Of a stretch of DNA of 64,000 nt, positions 1 through 18,842 are shown piece by piece; position 1 is the first letter of the stretch, and every line of letters starts with the position of its first letter. The notes under the pieces are model-generated. The model was not told the DNA's origin. It did no database searches and was given only the letters and a program-made list of their open reading frames with translations. The translations under genes were made by a program, and so were the position numbers. Where the stretch lies: NCBI GenBank assembly GCA_006538405.1, contig BJKQ01000010.1, positions 1,426,001 to 1,490,000 of the forward strand, in the 5' to 3' direction. The stretch is from Hansfordia pulvinata. Taxonomy: Eukaryota > Ascomycota > Sordariomycetes > Xylariales.

Positions 1-1
1 C

Positions 2-445
2 AAGCTGGTCCTCGGCATGCCGCTGTACGGCCGCGCCTTCCAGGCCACCGACGGCCCGGGCCGCCCCTTCTCCGGCACTGGCGAGGGCACCTGGGAAGCG
101 GGCGTGCACGACTACAAGCGCCTGCCGCTCCCAGGCAGCGAGGAGTGCGTCGACGAGCGCGTCGGGGCGTCGTACTGCTACGACGGCAGCGCCTCCCGCA
201 CCCTGGTCAGCTACGACACGGCACCCATGGCGCGCCGCAAGGCCGAGTGGCTGGCGAGTCGGGGGCTAGGTGGCGCCATGTGGTGGGAGAGCAGCGGCGA
301 CCGGGACGAGGCCTCGGGCCAGAGCCTTATCGCCAACGTCGTCGACGCCCTCGGCGGCACCGGCGCCCTCGACCGCAAGGAAAACTGCATCGAGTACCCG
401 CAAACCAAATACGACAACTTGCGCGCTGGATTCCCAGGGTGCTAA
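2..445 (+). CDS. GH18 chitinase, C-terminal part (5' end outside window)
   Basis: The reading frame is open from the window edge and ends at the TAA-free stop TGC-TAA at 443-445, giving the last 147 residues of a glycoside hydrolase 18 enzyme, which hydrolyses beta-1,4 linkages in chitin. Visible family features are the LGMPLYGRAF strand near the start and the late-barrel segment GLGGAMWWESSGD, whose tryptophan usually floors the substrate site. The catalytic DxxDxDxE motif lies upstream and cannot be checked. The protein stops soon after the barrel (NLRAGFPGC), so no C-terminal chitin-binding domain is present. The family assignment is secure; whether it is secreted or intracellular cannot be judged without the N-terminus. 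Confidence 0.9.
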   Translation, partial: KLVLGMPLYGRAFQATDGPGRPFSGTGEGTWEAGVHDYKRLPLPGSEECVDERVGASYCYDGSASRTLVSYDTAPMARRKAEWLASRGLGGAMWWESSGDRDEASGQSLIANVVDALGGTGALDRKENCIEYPQTKYDNLRAGFPGC

Positions 446-1089
446 AGGCAGAAGAAGCGTTGGCAAAGTATGACTGATGTGAAAATGATTCAATGATACC
501 TGAATGCTACTTATTTCTCTCTTTCGCTCTCTCCGCGGTGACAAGAACAAAATACATATTTCAAAGTAATCGTACTATATGTACTGTCTGTGCTAGGCAT
601 CAAGACCTGTGCGTGTCCGTCCCTGTGTCTTTTCCGAGGGCAAGTAGGTAAGTGGTAACGTAGGCATCCCAGATGTACGTTGCTCCCCTGGAGAACCTGT
701 CCAGAGAAAGCACCTTTGCAGCTATGGAATGGGGGCACCGGGCCCTCAGAATGGTTTCAATGTCCTCTCTCCAGTTTCGACCAGCCCGCCCCGGCCAGGC
801 GTGTAAGGGTCGACAGGTATGTGCGTGGAAAATGAGTCAAGAAGGCAATGTAGTAGTAATACAAGAAGGGCGGTGTTAGCAACTCCCCTGAACAGGTCCG
901 ATGCCGTAGTGAGTTGCTTTGATAGGCACCGCACCGGAACACGGATGTTGAATTTGGGGTTTTGTTCGGGCAACGCCGGTAACCTCTGCCCTTGCCGATT
1001 TGCTTCGGGGGACTTCGGAGATTCTATCCCTTCAGATACCGAGGTAGGTAGTTGGTAGTGAGCTTGACAATATTTGGTTGCTGGTCAGC
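446..1089. other. intergenic, convergent 3' ends
   Basis: This is the space between the chitinase stop and the stop of the minus-strand repeat protein. I see only short, low-complexity open frames and GGTAGGTAG-like repeats near 1042. It presumably holds the two 3' UTRs. Confidence 0.6.
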
Positions 1090-4606
<3,517 letters not shown>

Positions 4607-6440
4607 CTAGAATGTTTTACGGGGGACAGTGCGTCCACCTGGCCGCAAATCTTTGACGTAGTATTCGAGTTTGCTGCTCTGAAAGACGTGGCCTGGGGGT
4701 TTCCCGCGTCAGTGTACAGATTGCTCACCGAGTGCGGGTGGAAAGTGTTCGTCTGGGTGCAGTCAAGTATGTGGTTTTGGCCTGGAGGGTCTGTGAGACG
4801 GAAGATGCCGTATCTAAATATGTCAGTGGCGTTCCAGCAGCACCAGTAGGGGTAACAGAACAGACTCACGAGGGCTCGAAACGCGGAGAACAGACTATCG
4901 CGATGCTCTCGGGCAGCGAAACTTGGTAGGAGGCATGTGTGTGGAGATCTCTTGAACTCATGAAGCAGGTTTGTGTAGGATGCGTGTGTATCCAGCCAAA
5001 CTGAATCAAATCTTGTTCTATACAGAACTCGGAGATGCTCCCCTCGTTCTCCGTCTCACAGGTGTCCGAAGTACATATCTGCTCCGGAATGAGGAGGCAG
5101 CTGACAAACAGAGCGTTGTTAACCATCGTGCCACACAGTAAGCCACACATCTCGATTCCACGCCTCGTGTTGTCCGCGGCCAAGGACACAAAATCGTGTC
5201 GCAACTGGCTGGGCAAGAAGACGGTGCGAAGTGGTTCACCGTTTTCGAGATAAGCTGCTGGCTTGAATGTGACCCGCTCCTGTTTCTCTGCTGGCTTGGG
5301 CGGCGGTGCACTCTCAGGTATCTTGGGTGGTGGCTGCGGAACGTCAACATGAGTGCCGACGTCTGGAGTGGCTGCGGTTCTTGCAGGATACAGATGATCT
5401 TTTGTTGGAACCTTTGGAGGGAGAGAGGGTCGCAGCGGCTCGGGAAGGTACTCTTTGGGCGGTCGCTGCGGCCGAGCTGGTGCATCTCTAGGTATTCTCG
5501 GGCTGGTTGAATCGTATTGGATAGGCTCGGATTTCGCGATGGATGGATATCGATAGTGATGATTTCTCTCTTTGAGGGGGGCTGGAGGCACGAGGTCTTT
5601 GCGTCTTGAAAGATCCTGGTAGCTATCGGGGTCGGCCGAGGCTGTGTTGACGTCGCCGTTGCTGCCACCTTCGCCCTCGAGCTGGCGGCGGGTGCTCTCC
5701 ATCTGCCTACGAAACGAGTCCTCGTCATCGGCTTGCTTGTCTGCCAGATCGGCGGTCCAATTCTCCCAGAAACCGGCGATGCGACGCGTATGCTCCTCTT
5801 CGGGAGAGATGCCAGCCTGGCGTGTAGCTTTCCGGTCGGCATCACGACGGCGAATCTCCCGCTGAGCTAGGTCGACTGCCAGATCTTGATTCTCGCCAGC
5901 CTCGAGAAGAGTGGCACGGGAAGAGAGGGCCGGGTCTCTGGAGGCGAATTTGGCGTACGCCCCCGGGGTTCTAGAAGAGAAGGAGGTGCGGCGTTGGGCT
6001 CCGTCGTCCAAGTCTTGTCTTTCGGGCTGAGATTGCAACTGGGCATGGGCCTCTGCGTGGGCAGCCTTCCTCACAGCGTCCTGCTTCTGCCATCTTTTGT
6101 ACTCAGCCTCGACGAATGGCTTGATCTTTTCGAGGTTGGACAAAACGGTCCCCATTTTTGACAAGCAGGGCCTGGCGGCCTGTCGACCCTGCTGGGTCTG
6201 GTATTCCGGATGTGGAGCGATGCATTTCGTGATGAGGATTGAATAGCGGAACAAGAGAAGGTATGCCTTGGCAAAATTGGCCTCGCGCAAGTAAATGTCG
6301 GCCTCATTGTAAAGAGTGTTGGCGGTGCGGATCCAGGCCTTTAGGGGGATGCGGGTGTTGATGTCGAAAGCCTCGGCCTGCGTGGTGATCTCCTTGATAG
6401 TCAGGGGCCTACCGACCGCGTCGGTGCCCGTAGAGTTCAT
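4607..6440 (-). CDS. AMSH/Sst2-type endosomal deubiquitinase (JAMM), with apparent frameshift near its C-terminus
   Basis: AMSH-family zinc metalloproteases cleave K63-linked ubiquitin chains at ESCRT-bound endosomes. Exon 1 runs 6440-4870 and the intron is 4869-4814 (GTGAGT donor, CTGAC branch, ATTTAG acceptor). The N-terminal ~115 residues fit the helical USP8-dimerisation/MIT-like region. A charged, proline-rich linker follows, then an MPN+ domain from about residue 395. Seen residues: Glu in RRGIEMCGLLCG, the HTHPTQTCFMSSRD JAMM motif (about 485-498), and the AMSH-specific second zinc site Cys...His-x-His in DCTQTNTFHPH. The reading frame that carries NLYTDA shifts at 4695-4705. The family's expected ending (PGHVFQSSKLEYYVKDLRP) lies in the next frame and stops at 4607. 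As sequenced, the original frame continues to 4441 with an unrelated tail. A one-base deletion is the likely cause. Corrected length is about 592 residues. Confidence 0.88.
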
Positions 6441-7882
6441 GATGAGGCTTTGTTGGTTCCAGGTTTGATATCTATTTGTGGCCTTGTGACGGATGCCGAA
6501 GGTCTCCGATGTTACTGCTACTTCGATGCCCCGCGTCGCGACACTAGAAGCGGATTCGAGTAAGTCGACAGATTGGGACGATCTTCATGTTTGTAGGTCC
6601 ACGAAGCAAAGGCGCCGGTAGCGGCGAGCTAGGGACGCAGTATAAAGCGACGAGCCTCCAAGGCTTCCAAGTTGAAGGTGTCGTGAGACACTTGAGGCCG
6701 CGCCCAGTCCAGTTTAGAACGATGCGGTGGAACCAACAAGCGTCTGAATACAAAGTTGGCTTCGGCGGCCGATCGACGGGTGCAGCGGAGACTTCTTGTC
6801 GGGGTATAAGAATGTACGTGAGGACTGGGGCGTTTAAGAATGTCGAGAGATCGCGGAGGTCGGGTCGCCCGACAGGGTCTGGTCTGCGGTTTCGGATCGA
6901 GCGTGGAGGGTGGCTGTTTATCGGACGTCGGCTGTCCTGATTCAAGCGGCCGGATGATCTTTGGGGCGCTCACAGACGCGATGAGGTTGAAGGGTGATGG
7001 AGCCTTGAAGACACCATCAGGCCGAAGCTGTGGGTTGTGGGTGGAGGGGTTGATAAATCGAGGTCGTTCCCGAAGCGGCGGCATGGATGCGACATCGAGG
7101 TGGCAGACCGCAGTGGTGTTCCGGCGCCCCGAGTCTCCGCCTGGAGGAGGGGTGGGGGGAGCTGTCGTTCAGCTCTCCAGGGGAGGGCTGCTGCCCGAGG
7201 TTGTCCGCCAGGTACCCGGGTGGCGTTATTAGGAGGGGCTCTACCACCAGGCCACCATGTTCGTGACCGCTCATGGATGCCTCATGCCCCAAAGCTCAGG
7301 GCCGTCAGGGACTCGTGCATTGATGTTCTGAAGCACGGCGCCCCGACAGTACATTAGATGCCTGCATCATCATCCAGGTACTTTACCAGCCAACGTTCAT
7401 GTACCCGCCCCGTTTATGAAGGTCGCTCGCCCTCCGGCTTAGGCTGCAATGGGCGATGCCGCGGGGCGGCCCAGCGACGTCATTTCGTCACCTCCATGTA
7501 CCTAGCATCAGGCTACCGTCGCGACTTCCAGGTATTTCAACGTGACTGGTACGCCTCCTCAACCGAATCGAATCAATTGTCAAGTTCCAACTGGTTTTGA
7601 ACTTAGAACGGTGCTTTATTGTAAAAGCATCGTCTGCAACCTCTATCCAGCAGATCATCCCAATAAAAAATTTGCAGTCTGGCACATTACCAACCCTCAG
7701 ATGGTTTCATCACAATGAGAACTCACACCTCTCACCACACTGTGTGTGGACGATGCTGATGGGTTCTCGATGCCCTCACCTAGGGGCCATGGACAACTGG
7801 CCCGTCCAAAAATGATCTTGCAGCATGGTCCTGGTCGCATGGCCATGCATCATGGCCCGTCCCTTGCAGCCATAGAGACCGA
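6441..7882. other. intergenic; no supported gene
   Basis: This holds the upstream region of the AMSH-type gene and the 3' flank of prefoldin subunit 6. Overlapping open frames of up to about 150 codons occur on both strands around 6590-7230, but all are Arg/Pro/Ser-rich shadows of each other and none shows a domain. Confidence 0.5.
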
Positions 7883-8472
7883 TCAACCTTGCGCTGCGAC
7901 TTGGCCGGGCGCGGCTCCTCCGCCAGGCGCTGCTGCCTGCAGTGCTGCCTGGGTCTGGATGATGTCCCCCTTCTTCTTCTCGATTCTACCCTGTATCTCC
8001 TTGATCTGGGACTCGGTCCTATCACTGCAGCGGTGAAAGTCAGCTGGGCAATCCTCGCAAGCAGTATTAGCAAGGGAGTTGGATTGTCATACAGTTCTTT
8101 GCCGATGAATTCCAGGCGCCCCTTTACCGTGCTCTCAGCTTCGACTTTGTCCTGCTTGAGCAACACCGGACCGACAAGCTTGTAGATGTTTTCATCGCCA
8201 GTCAACTGGTCAAATTCCTGCAACCGAGTCAGAATTGCATTTAGTCCATCTATGCCTTCTCTGGCTTGTTCTGTTGCTTTCCTGCGATCGCCCACCACCG
8301 AAAGTCCGTCAGATGCAGGCTGGGGCCGTGGGAAACCTACCTTCTGGACGCCACTGTTCTCCTGTTTTTGCGCCTCGAGCTTCTGCCGAGACTGAACGGC
8401 CGTCTGCAGCTCCTGTTGGAGCTTCTGGTAGTCCTCGGACAGAGCCTGCAGCTTCTGTTGCGCCTCAGCCAT
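7883..8472 (-). CDS. YKE2: prefoldin subunit 6
   Basis: Beta-type subunit of the hexameric prefoldin chaperone, which delivers nascent actin and tubulin to the CCT chaperonin. Three exons are predicted: 8472-8341, 8217-8093 and 8024-7883, giving 132 residues, the usual size. The product is an N-terminal coiled coil (AEAQQKLQALSEDYQKLQQE), then EFDQLTGDENIYKLVGPVLL, which forms the beta hairpins, then a second coiled coil (TESQIKEIQGRIEKKKGDII) and a short Gly/Ala tail. Intron 1 (123 nt, GTAGGT/TTGCAG) contains no in-frame stop. Intron 2 has a GTATGA donor and a CTGCAG acceptor. The gene is transcribed divergently from VPS4. The assignment is secure because the splice phases restore a complete beta-prefoldin. 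Confidence 0.93.
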
Positions 8473-11105
<2,633 letters not shown>

Positions 11106-11527
11106 AGTTGGCTCCCCGCAGGTTTATACCAGCAGGGCTATGATCATTCCGACCGCTCCAGGAAGTGGACCGGTATTTTACGAACAGGAAACGGCAGCAT
11201 ATTTTGATTTCGGGCGGTCGCATTCTGCCTGCTGAAGTCTGCGCCCCTTTTATGGAGAGACGTGAGCGGTCTTTGAGGCATAAAGAAGGCGTTCGGTGTT
11301 TGGAATTCTGCGCCTTGAATCTGATTTCTATTTGCTCCCATTCTGCTTCACCTTGATTGTGGTCGCAGGGCATGGCAACAACTATGAAAGTACCATGTCT
11401 CCAGTGACCGTCGCTCCGTGTACCAGCTGTGGCTTCTTTCACCATCTCGGCATGAGCCCCTTCCGCTACTTCAGGGGCTGTCCTTTGCAGATTTTCCGAC
11501 TCAACGCCATTTACCCTTCAGACCACG
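11106..11527. other. intergenic, 3' flank of VPS4
   Basis: There is no supported gene. The sequence holds the VPS4 3' UTR and short open frames without features. Confidence 0.5.
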
Positions 11528-11970
11528 AGGGAAGAGGTTGGAGGAGCAGACACACGCGATCGCAGATTCCTTGCAGAGTGTCAGTGGGCAGTGCAGGTGG
11601 CCAGACTCTAAGAAGTCACAGGGACGAACTATTCAGCACCCTCGACAAGTACGCGGAGTTTGTAGGTAAAGCATCACACTGCCGACCAGGGCTCATCGCA
11701 CGAATGGATAACATACAGAGCGGCATGTTGTCCAATGAATTAAACCCCGAGCGTACGTTTTCCCTGCAGCGCACGTTGCTGGGCGAGATACAAGACACTG
11801 TGTTATTTCTTACAATGGAAGGCAAAGAAAGCAGACTATTAAGAGAACTAAAGCAGGTTTTCATACTGGAAGTCTTGGATGCACGAAGTCTCGCCAAAAC
11901 AAGCTTCTCCAGGCTGCATGATGACGTTGTGAGCAACCGCCAGGCCGACGTTTGTGTTGAAACTGGGTGA
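11528..11970 (+). pseudogene. possible relic or frame-disrupted gene, helical protein
   Basis: I do not recognise a family with certainty. From about 11610 to 11970 the frame encodes a plausible helical sequence (HRDELFSTLDKYAEFV, LARMDNIQSGMLSNEL-like, LLGEIQDTVLFLTMEGKES). Just upstream, at 11535-11610, protein-like sequence (RLEEQTHAIADSLQSVSGQ) sits in a different frame, so the gene is interrupted or contains an unseen indel or intron. There is no clear start codon. The style resembles N-terminal helical domains of large fungal ankyrin or NLR-like proteins, but nothing of the rest is present before the protease gene. It could also be chance coding. Confidence 0.3.
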
Positions 11971-12115
11971 GTCGGGCCGTCAGTCCGCACGGAACCATGA
12001 TCCGACAAATGAACTCTCACAGAATGGCCACGTTCGGCCCACCACGCCTCACCAGTGTCTCCCAGGGTTCCATTCATTCAGACTCATTTCATGACGCAGT
12101 CTGCGGCGAAATCTC

Positions 12116-13986
<1,871 letters not shown>

Positions 13987-16900
13987 GACGAATACTTTGC
14001 AAGTACAAGACAACGTTGGAAAGAGGCGCTGACGTTAGTCGCCTGTCAAGAGAGAACACACACACGCACCCGAGTAAGGAAACTTGGTAGGTAAGGAGGT
14101 AGGCAGGTCGGTAGTCACTGGGTTTCTGGTTTGAGAGGTCGACTTGTGCCCGGAGAGGATGACTTTTTATACAACCCATCTTTCAAGGTGGTTATATCTA
14201 TCTCTCAGCCCGCCTCTATACGACAGAAGACTCTCTGCTCCTGTCCCTGTCTCTTTCGAGCAGCAGAGTCTCAGCCGCTGGAGGCTTGTCGGCGTGGCTT
14301 AGGATGCCAACTTCCTGGTCACGACCCGGCCCGGGGCCCCTCTACCAAAGCCTGGCGTTTCCTAGGCGAAGCCGAGTGCCGTGTAAGTTGAATCGGCCCC
14401 GCCGAGCTGGGATCAAGCATGGCGGTCGACAGTGGTTGACCATATACCATCTTGGGTAAGGAAGTGGCTGGCTGGGGCTGGGAATAAGGGGAGCACAGTA
14501 GAGTGGCAGCTGGTCTCGACTCGCTCGGGAGGCGACGCCGTCTTCTCTGGCAAGTGTATTCACCCTATCTTTTTGAGGTCTTGCCTTACTTGAGGTCTGG
14601 CCTTAGGTTAGCCCCAAAGGCTTTTCAGTCGGCTTTCTCACCTGAGTATTCGGTAAGACCCAGTCCCACCCCAGCGCCATCATTCAAGAGCTCGCGAGGC
14701 GGCGCCCAGGGTCGACTTGCCTTGCCACGCCACCCGCGACTGGTGTGACCCGGCGGCATCGGCATCGGTACCTGCATTGGGCCTCGGCAGGTTCAGCTCT
14801 GTGCGGCAACCCTTGCCCTCATACCTCAAGACACATTCCCGGCCTTTTGGGAGTGTCGGACGGGGCACGAAGCTCGGCAGCGAGGTCTGGCCTTCCGCGG
14901 TCAGGGATGCCTCGTCCTGGCAGGCTCTCGCTAATTTACGCCTCTGACACCCTCTATCAGCGGACATCCATCTCGACAGACATCGAGAGCGGCTGAATTC
15001 AGGGGCAGCAGCAAGGAACGGCCTCTTACATTTGTTGCTCACACACAATGCACGACCCATCCCGCAGAAATAGGGACGAGTCGAAGAGATCTCTGCGGGA
15101 CTGAATACCACTGCGAACTCTCCGTCTCTCTGTCGCGCTCTTGCCACCTCCGTCCGTGTTGGTCGCACAATAGCCATGGCACACAAGGTCCTTCACCTGG
15201 CCAATTAAACATGCTGTGTACAAGACAGCACTCGATTGCCCCCCACCATGTCATTTCGTGTGTCTGTCATCTCCCTTTCCTTCTTCTGGTCGGAATCTCG
15301 GCGCGGGCCGTGAACGCCGTTCAGGACTCGTGGTACTATTGCCTCTGACCATGGTTGGACGACCCGGGCGAAGCTGGAGCCAGCGCCAAGCGAGATGATG
15401 ACGTACCAACGACTTGGACCCTGCGTCGGGCGCCCTCTGCATCGGATCGGTCTAGAATGGCCATGCCGGCTGTCGAAGTGGCCACAGGTTGCGCTGTGGG
15501 CGATGCTTGACCTGGGAATACCTGCAAAAACACTAGATGACGGTCGAGAAGGCTCGCTCTAGGGCAGAGAACTCACAATTTCCTCAAAATTCCAAGAAGT
15601 CAGGCTGTGGACGAATATGGATGCGAGAAAATGAAACTGACGACAGCTTGCCAGTCGAGATTTGGCGTCGGCGCGCATTATGCCCCTGACGAGAACCCGG
15701 CCGGCGTTGCCAGGCTGGCGAGAAAGGAGGGGATCCGGAAGCGAGCCCCTGAACTCCACTGGAATTTTGAGCTCTGCTCGTTCCAGCAAGTATCACCTCA
15801 TTTTTGCCTTCTCATGATAAAGCCCACATAGAGACCGCCAAGCCGACCCTATGTGGTCACTTTCCACGTTCATCTACGTATTTAGTCTCCGACCCATCTT
15901 TAGCACGAGCGTCGAAACACTTCGAGGAGTATGCGCCTTGTACGTTTGGGATGGGGCGCAAACCCCCGCAATACGTCTAATAGCACCCGGTATCTCATAC
16001 CGTGGCACAAGAACATCTGCTGAGTACGCTGCGGTGCTGGCGTGGAAATGGTGTAGCTCGTTCGGCCAACGGACAAGACATCAATGAGGCCGCAAACGAG
16101 GACAGAGAGTGTTTGTGCTTGGGGAAGCGGTAGAGAAAGAGGAGAACGGAATGGCTGTCGCGACGCGCTGACTGGACAGGCCAAGCTGAGTGTTCCATAC
16201 AACAAGCACTCATGACGAACGCAAATAGGAACCAGATTCGCACTCATCACCAGCACCCGATGACGGTCGCTGCACCAAGACGACAGCGCTCCTCATACAC
16301 AACGCGACACGGGCAGAGCAACGCGAGATGAAGGGAAACATGGCATCCTTGCAGGATACCATCATTTGAATTGTCAGGAAACTATCTGGCCCACTGGCTC
16401 TTCACTTCCTCGCGCAGGGAAGCCCGGCCTGTCGAAAAGCCATCAAGCTTCCATGTTCCCCTTCTCATTTTTCTGTTATTTTTCTGCTTTGGTGATTTTG
16501 TGTTCTCGTCCCGGACTCGAATGGGTCACGGTGTTGATTGGTTGGCAGGCTCGTCGCCGTTGTACCAACAGTCCAAAAGACTCGTTCTTGTCGTGCCGTC
16601 AAGAGGTCAGTCGTCATGTCAAAAATGTGAAATCTCCTGGCTCCTGCAGTCGAACCGATGCAGTGCGTCGAGATTTCTCGCGTCGTTTCTCCACGTTTCT
16701 GGCGTGAAGCCGGTCGCCTCTCAAGACCGCCTGGCAGGCATGCCCACCCACTGTGGCCGTTCAGGCAGAAGATATGCCACACCAAACTCACATCCCCGGT
16801 AATGCTCGACGCCCCTGCCCATACTGAGCTGTCCAGCTCGTGAACCCCAACGCCGGTGGCGGCCAGTCAACGCATAAAGCCCCATCACCTTCGTTAGAGC

Positions 16901-17200
16901 ATGCATCATACCGCGCCGCCCTTGCCATTATTAATGAAGACACCCAACGCCGTTTTCTTTTGCCGCACGCCTTGACGTCCAAACATGCAGGGTTCGACCT
17001 CGCCTTCCAAGAGTAAACCACCCAGGAAGCCCCCCGAGCAGCTGGCGAAAGAGAACCAACGAAACATCGTGATAGGGGTATGTTTACAAATCCAGAGAAC
17101 AATATGTACAATGCAAATAAGAAATGAGGGCGGCTTGAAAGCCTTTCCAGCAGAGTTGACGGGCAAAGTCACTGCTGGGTAGTCTGGCGAAGTGCAAGAA
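13987..17200. other. 3.2-kb region without recognisable genes
   Basis: This holds the protease promoter (TTTTATAC near 14165, GGTAGGTAAGGAGGTAGGCAGG repeats near 14088) and the DHH1 3' flank. Open frames up to about 170 codons occur on both strands but overlap one another and show no domain. A short open stretch starting ATGCAGGGTTCG at 16985 ends at a GTATGT donor-like site at 17078; no partner exon is visible and it runs into DHH1 antisense, so I do not call it. Confidence 0.45.
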
Positions 17201-18842
17201 CTAGACTTGCTGAGGGGGCTGGCCCTGGCCCCTACCCCGGCCGCCGTAGTTGTTGTAGCCTCTTCCGCGTCCGCGGCCTCCGCGGCCACCACCCCGGTTG
17301 TTGCCCTGGAATTGACGCTGCGAGTCGTTGAACTGTGCCCCGCCACGGCCTTGGCCACGGAAGTTGCCCGTTCCCTGAGGGGGAGGGCCCATGGGCTGTT
17401 GTTGAGGCATAACTGCTTGGGGTTGTCCAGACTCAAGCTGCTGGGGCCGGGGCCCCGACTGGGGGGGTTTAGGACCATACGTGTTGACGGGCCGGGGGAT
17501 GTTCTCCGGGTTGTCGTACACGTAGAGTGCCTTGTCGATAGTCTGGGGAATGGGCTGAATTTCAGTGCCAAGATCCTTTTCGATATTGTACAGGTTGAAC
17601 CGGTCGTCCCAGTTAATCAGGTTGATGGCCAGACCAAGGTGGCCATAACGACCAGAGCGACCGATACGGTGCAGATACGTCTCGGCGTTCTTCGGGAAAT
17701 CAAAGTTGATGACGACGTTGACTGCCTGGATATCGATTCCACGGGTGAGCAAGTCGGAGCAGACCAGGTTTCGGCAAACGCCGTTGCGGAAGTCGTGGAA
17801 CACGCGGTTGCGAGCGTGCTGGGCCATCTTGGCATGGCTGTAGAAGCATGAGTATCCAAGCTCAGTAATCTTCTTGGCGAGGAGCTCCACACGGTTCGTC
17901 GAGTTACAGAAGATGATGGACTGGTTGATCTGCAACTTGGAGAAAAGAGTGTTGAGGCAGTGAACCTTCTGCTTCTCTTCGACGAAAGCGTAGTACTGGG
18001 TGATACCACGCAGCGTGAGCTCATCCATCAGGTTGATCTCATATGGCTTGGTCATATTCTTGTCCGAGAACTCCTTCACGGACATCGGGAACGTCGCGGA
18101 AAAGAGCATCACCTGCCGGTCCTTGGGGTGGAACTGCAGCAGTTGCTCAATGGTCGGGGTGAACTCAATGGACAGAAGCTTGTCCGCTTCGTCCATGATG
18201 AACATGGGGCATTCGCTCAGATCCGCCACGTTCTTGCCTGCCAGGTCGAGAATACGTCCCGGAGTGCCCACTACTATGTGGACGGGGTCCTGAAGACGGA
18301 TGATATCGTCACGAAGGCCCGTGCCGCCCGTGGTGACCATAACGTTGACACCCAGATGTTTGCCGAGAGTCTTGCATACCTGCGAGGTCTGCATTGCCAG
18401 CTCTCGCGTGGGGACGAGAATGAGGGCCTGGATCTTGTTGATCTTGGGGTTGATTCGTTGTAACGTGGGCACGACGAAAGCAGCCGTCTTGCCCGTGCCG
18501 TTCTTGGCACGAGCCAGAACATCGCGACCCGTCAGCGCGACTGGGATGGATTCTTCCTGAATGGGTGAGGGCTTCTCGTAACCAGCTTCGAAGATACCCA
18601 TGAGAAGATCCCTCTTAAGAGCAAAATCTTCCCATTCAAATCCCTTGGTGTTTGTTACGTCCTGAATGACGAGCATTAGCAAGGGGCATGCATCACCGCA
18701 AACGACTACTGCATACTTCTGTTTGTTGACGCCCATCCTTGGCGGGCAGATTGAGGTTCTTCTTCCACTCAGACGACTCTTGCGAGTTTTCGCCGTCGTT
18801 CAGGTTCGAGGCCCTCAGCTTGTCGGCTAACGCGTCTGTCAT
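17201..18842 (-). CDS. DHH1: DEAD-box RNA helicase Dhh1 (DDX6 family)
   Basis: Dhh1 is an ATP-dependent RNA helicase of P-bodies that promotes mRNA decapping and translational repression. Exon 1 is 18842-18717 ([16 protein letters not shown]... TE) and exon 2 is 18661-17201, giving 528 residues. The intron is 55 nt (GTATGC donor, GCTAAT branch, TTCAG acceptor). Motifs in order: [29 protein letters not shown] (F/Q region), Walker [78 protein letters not shown] and [13 protein letters not shown]. The C-terminal ~90 residues are Pro/Gln-rich and end in RGG-type repeats, as in filamentous-fungal orthologues. An ATG inside the intron and in frame with exon 2 could be mistaken for the start, but the exon 1 sequence matches the family. 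Confidence 0.97.

Noticed and set aside
16985..17077. Possible small gene starting ATGCAGGGTTCG with a GTATGT donor
   Set aside because: No acceptor or second exon before the antisense DHH1 region, and only 31 codons, so support is too weak.
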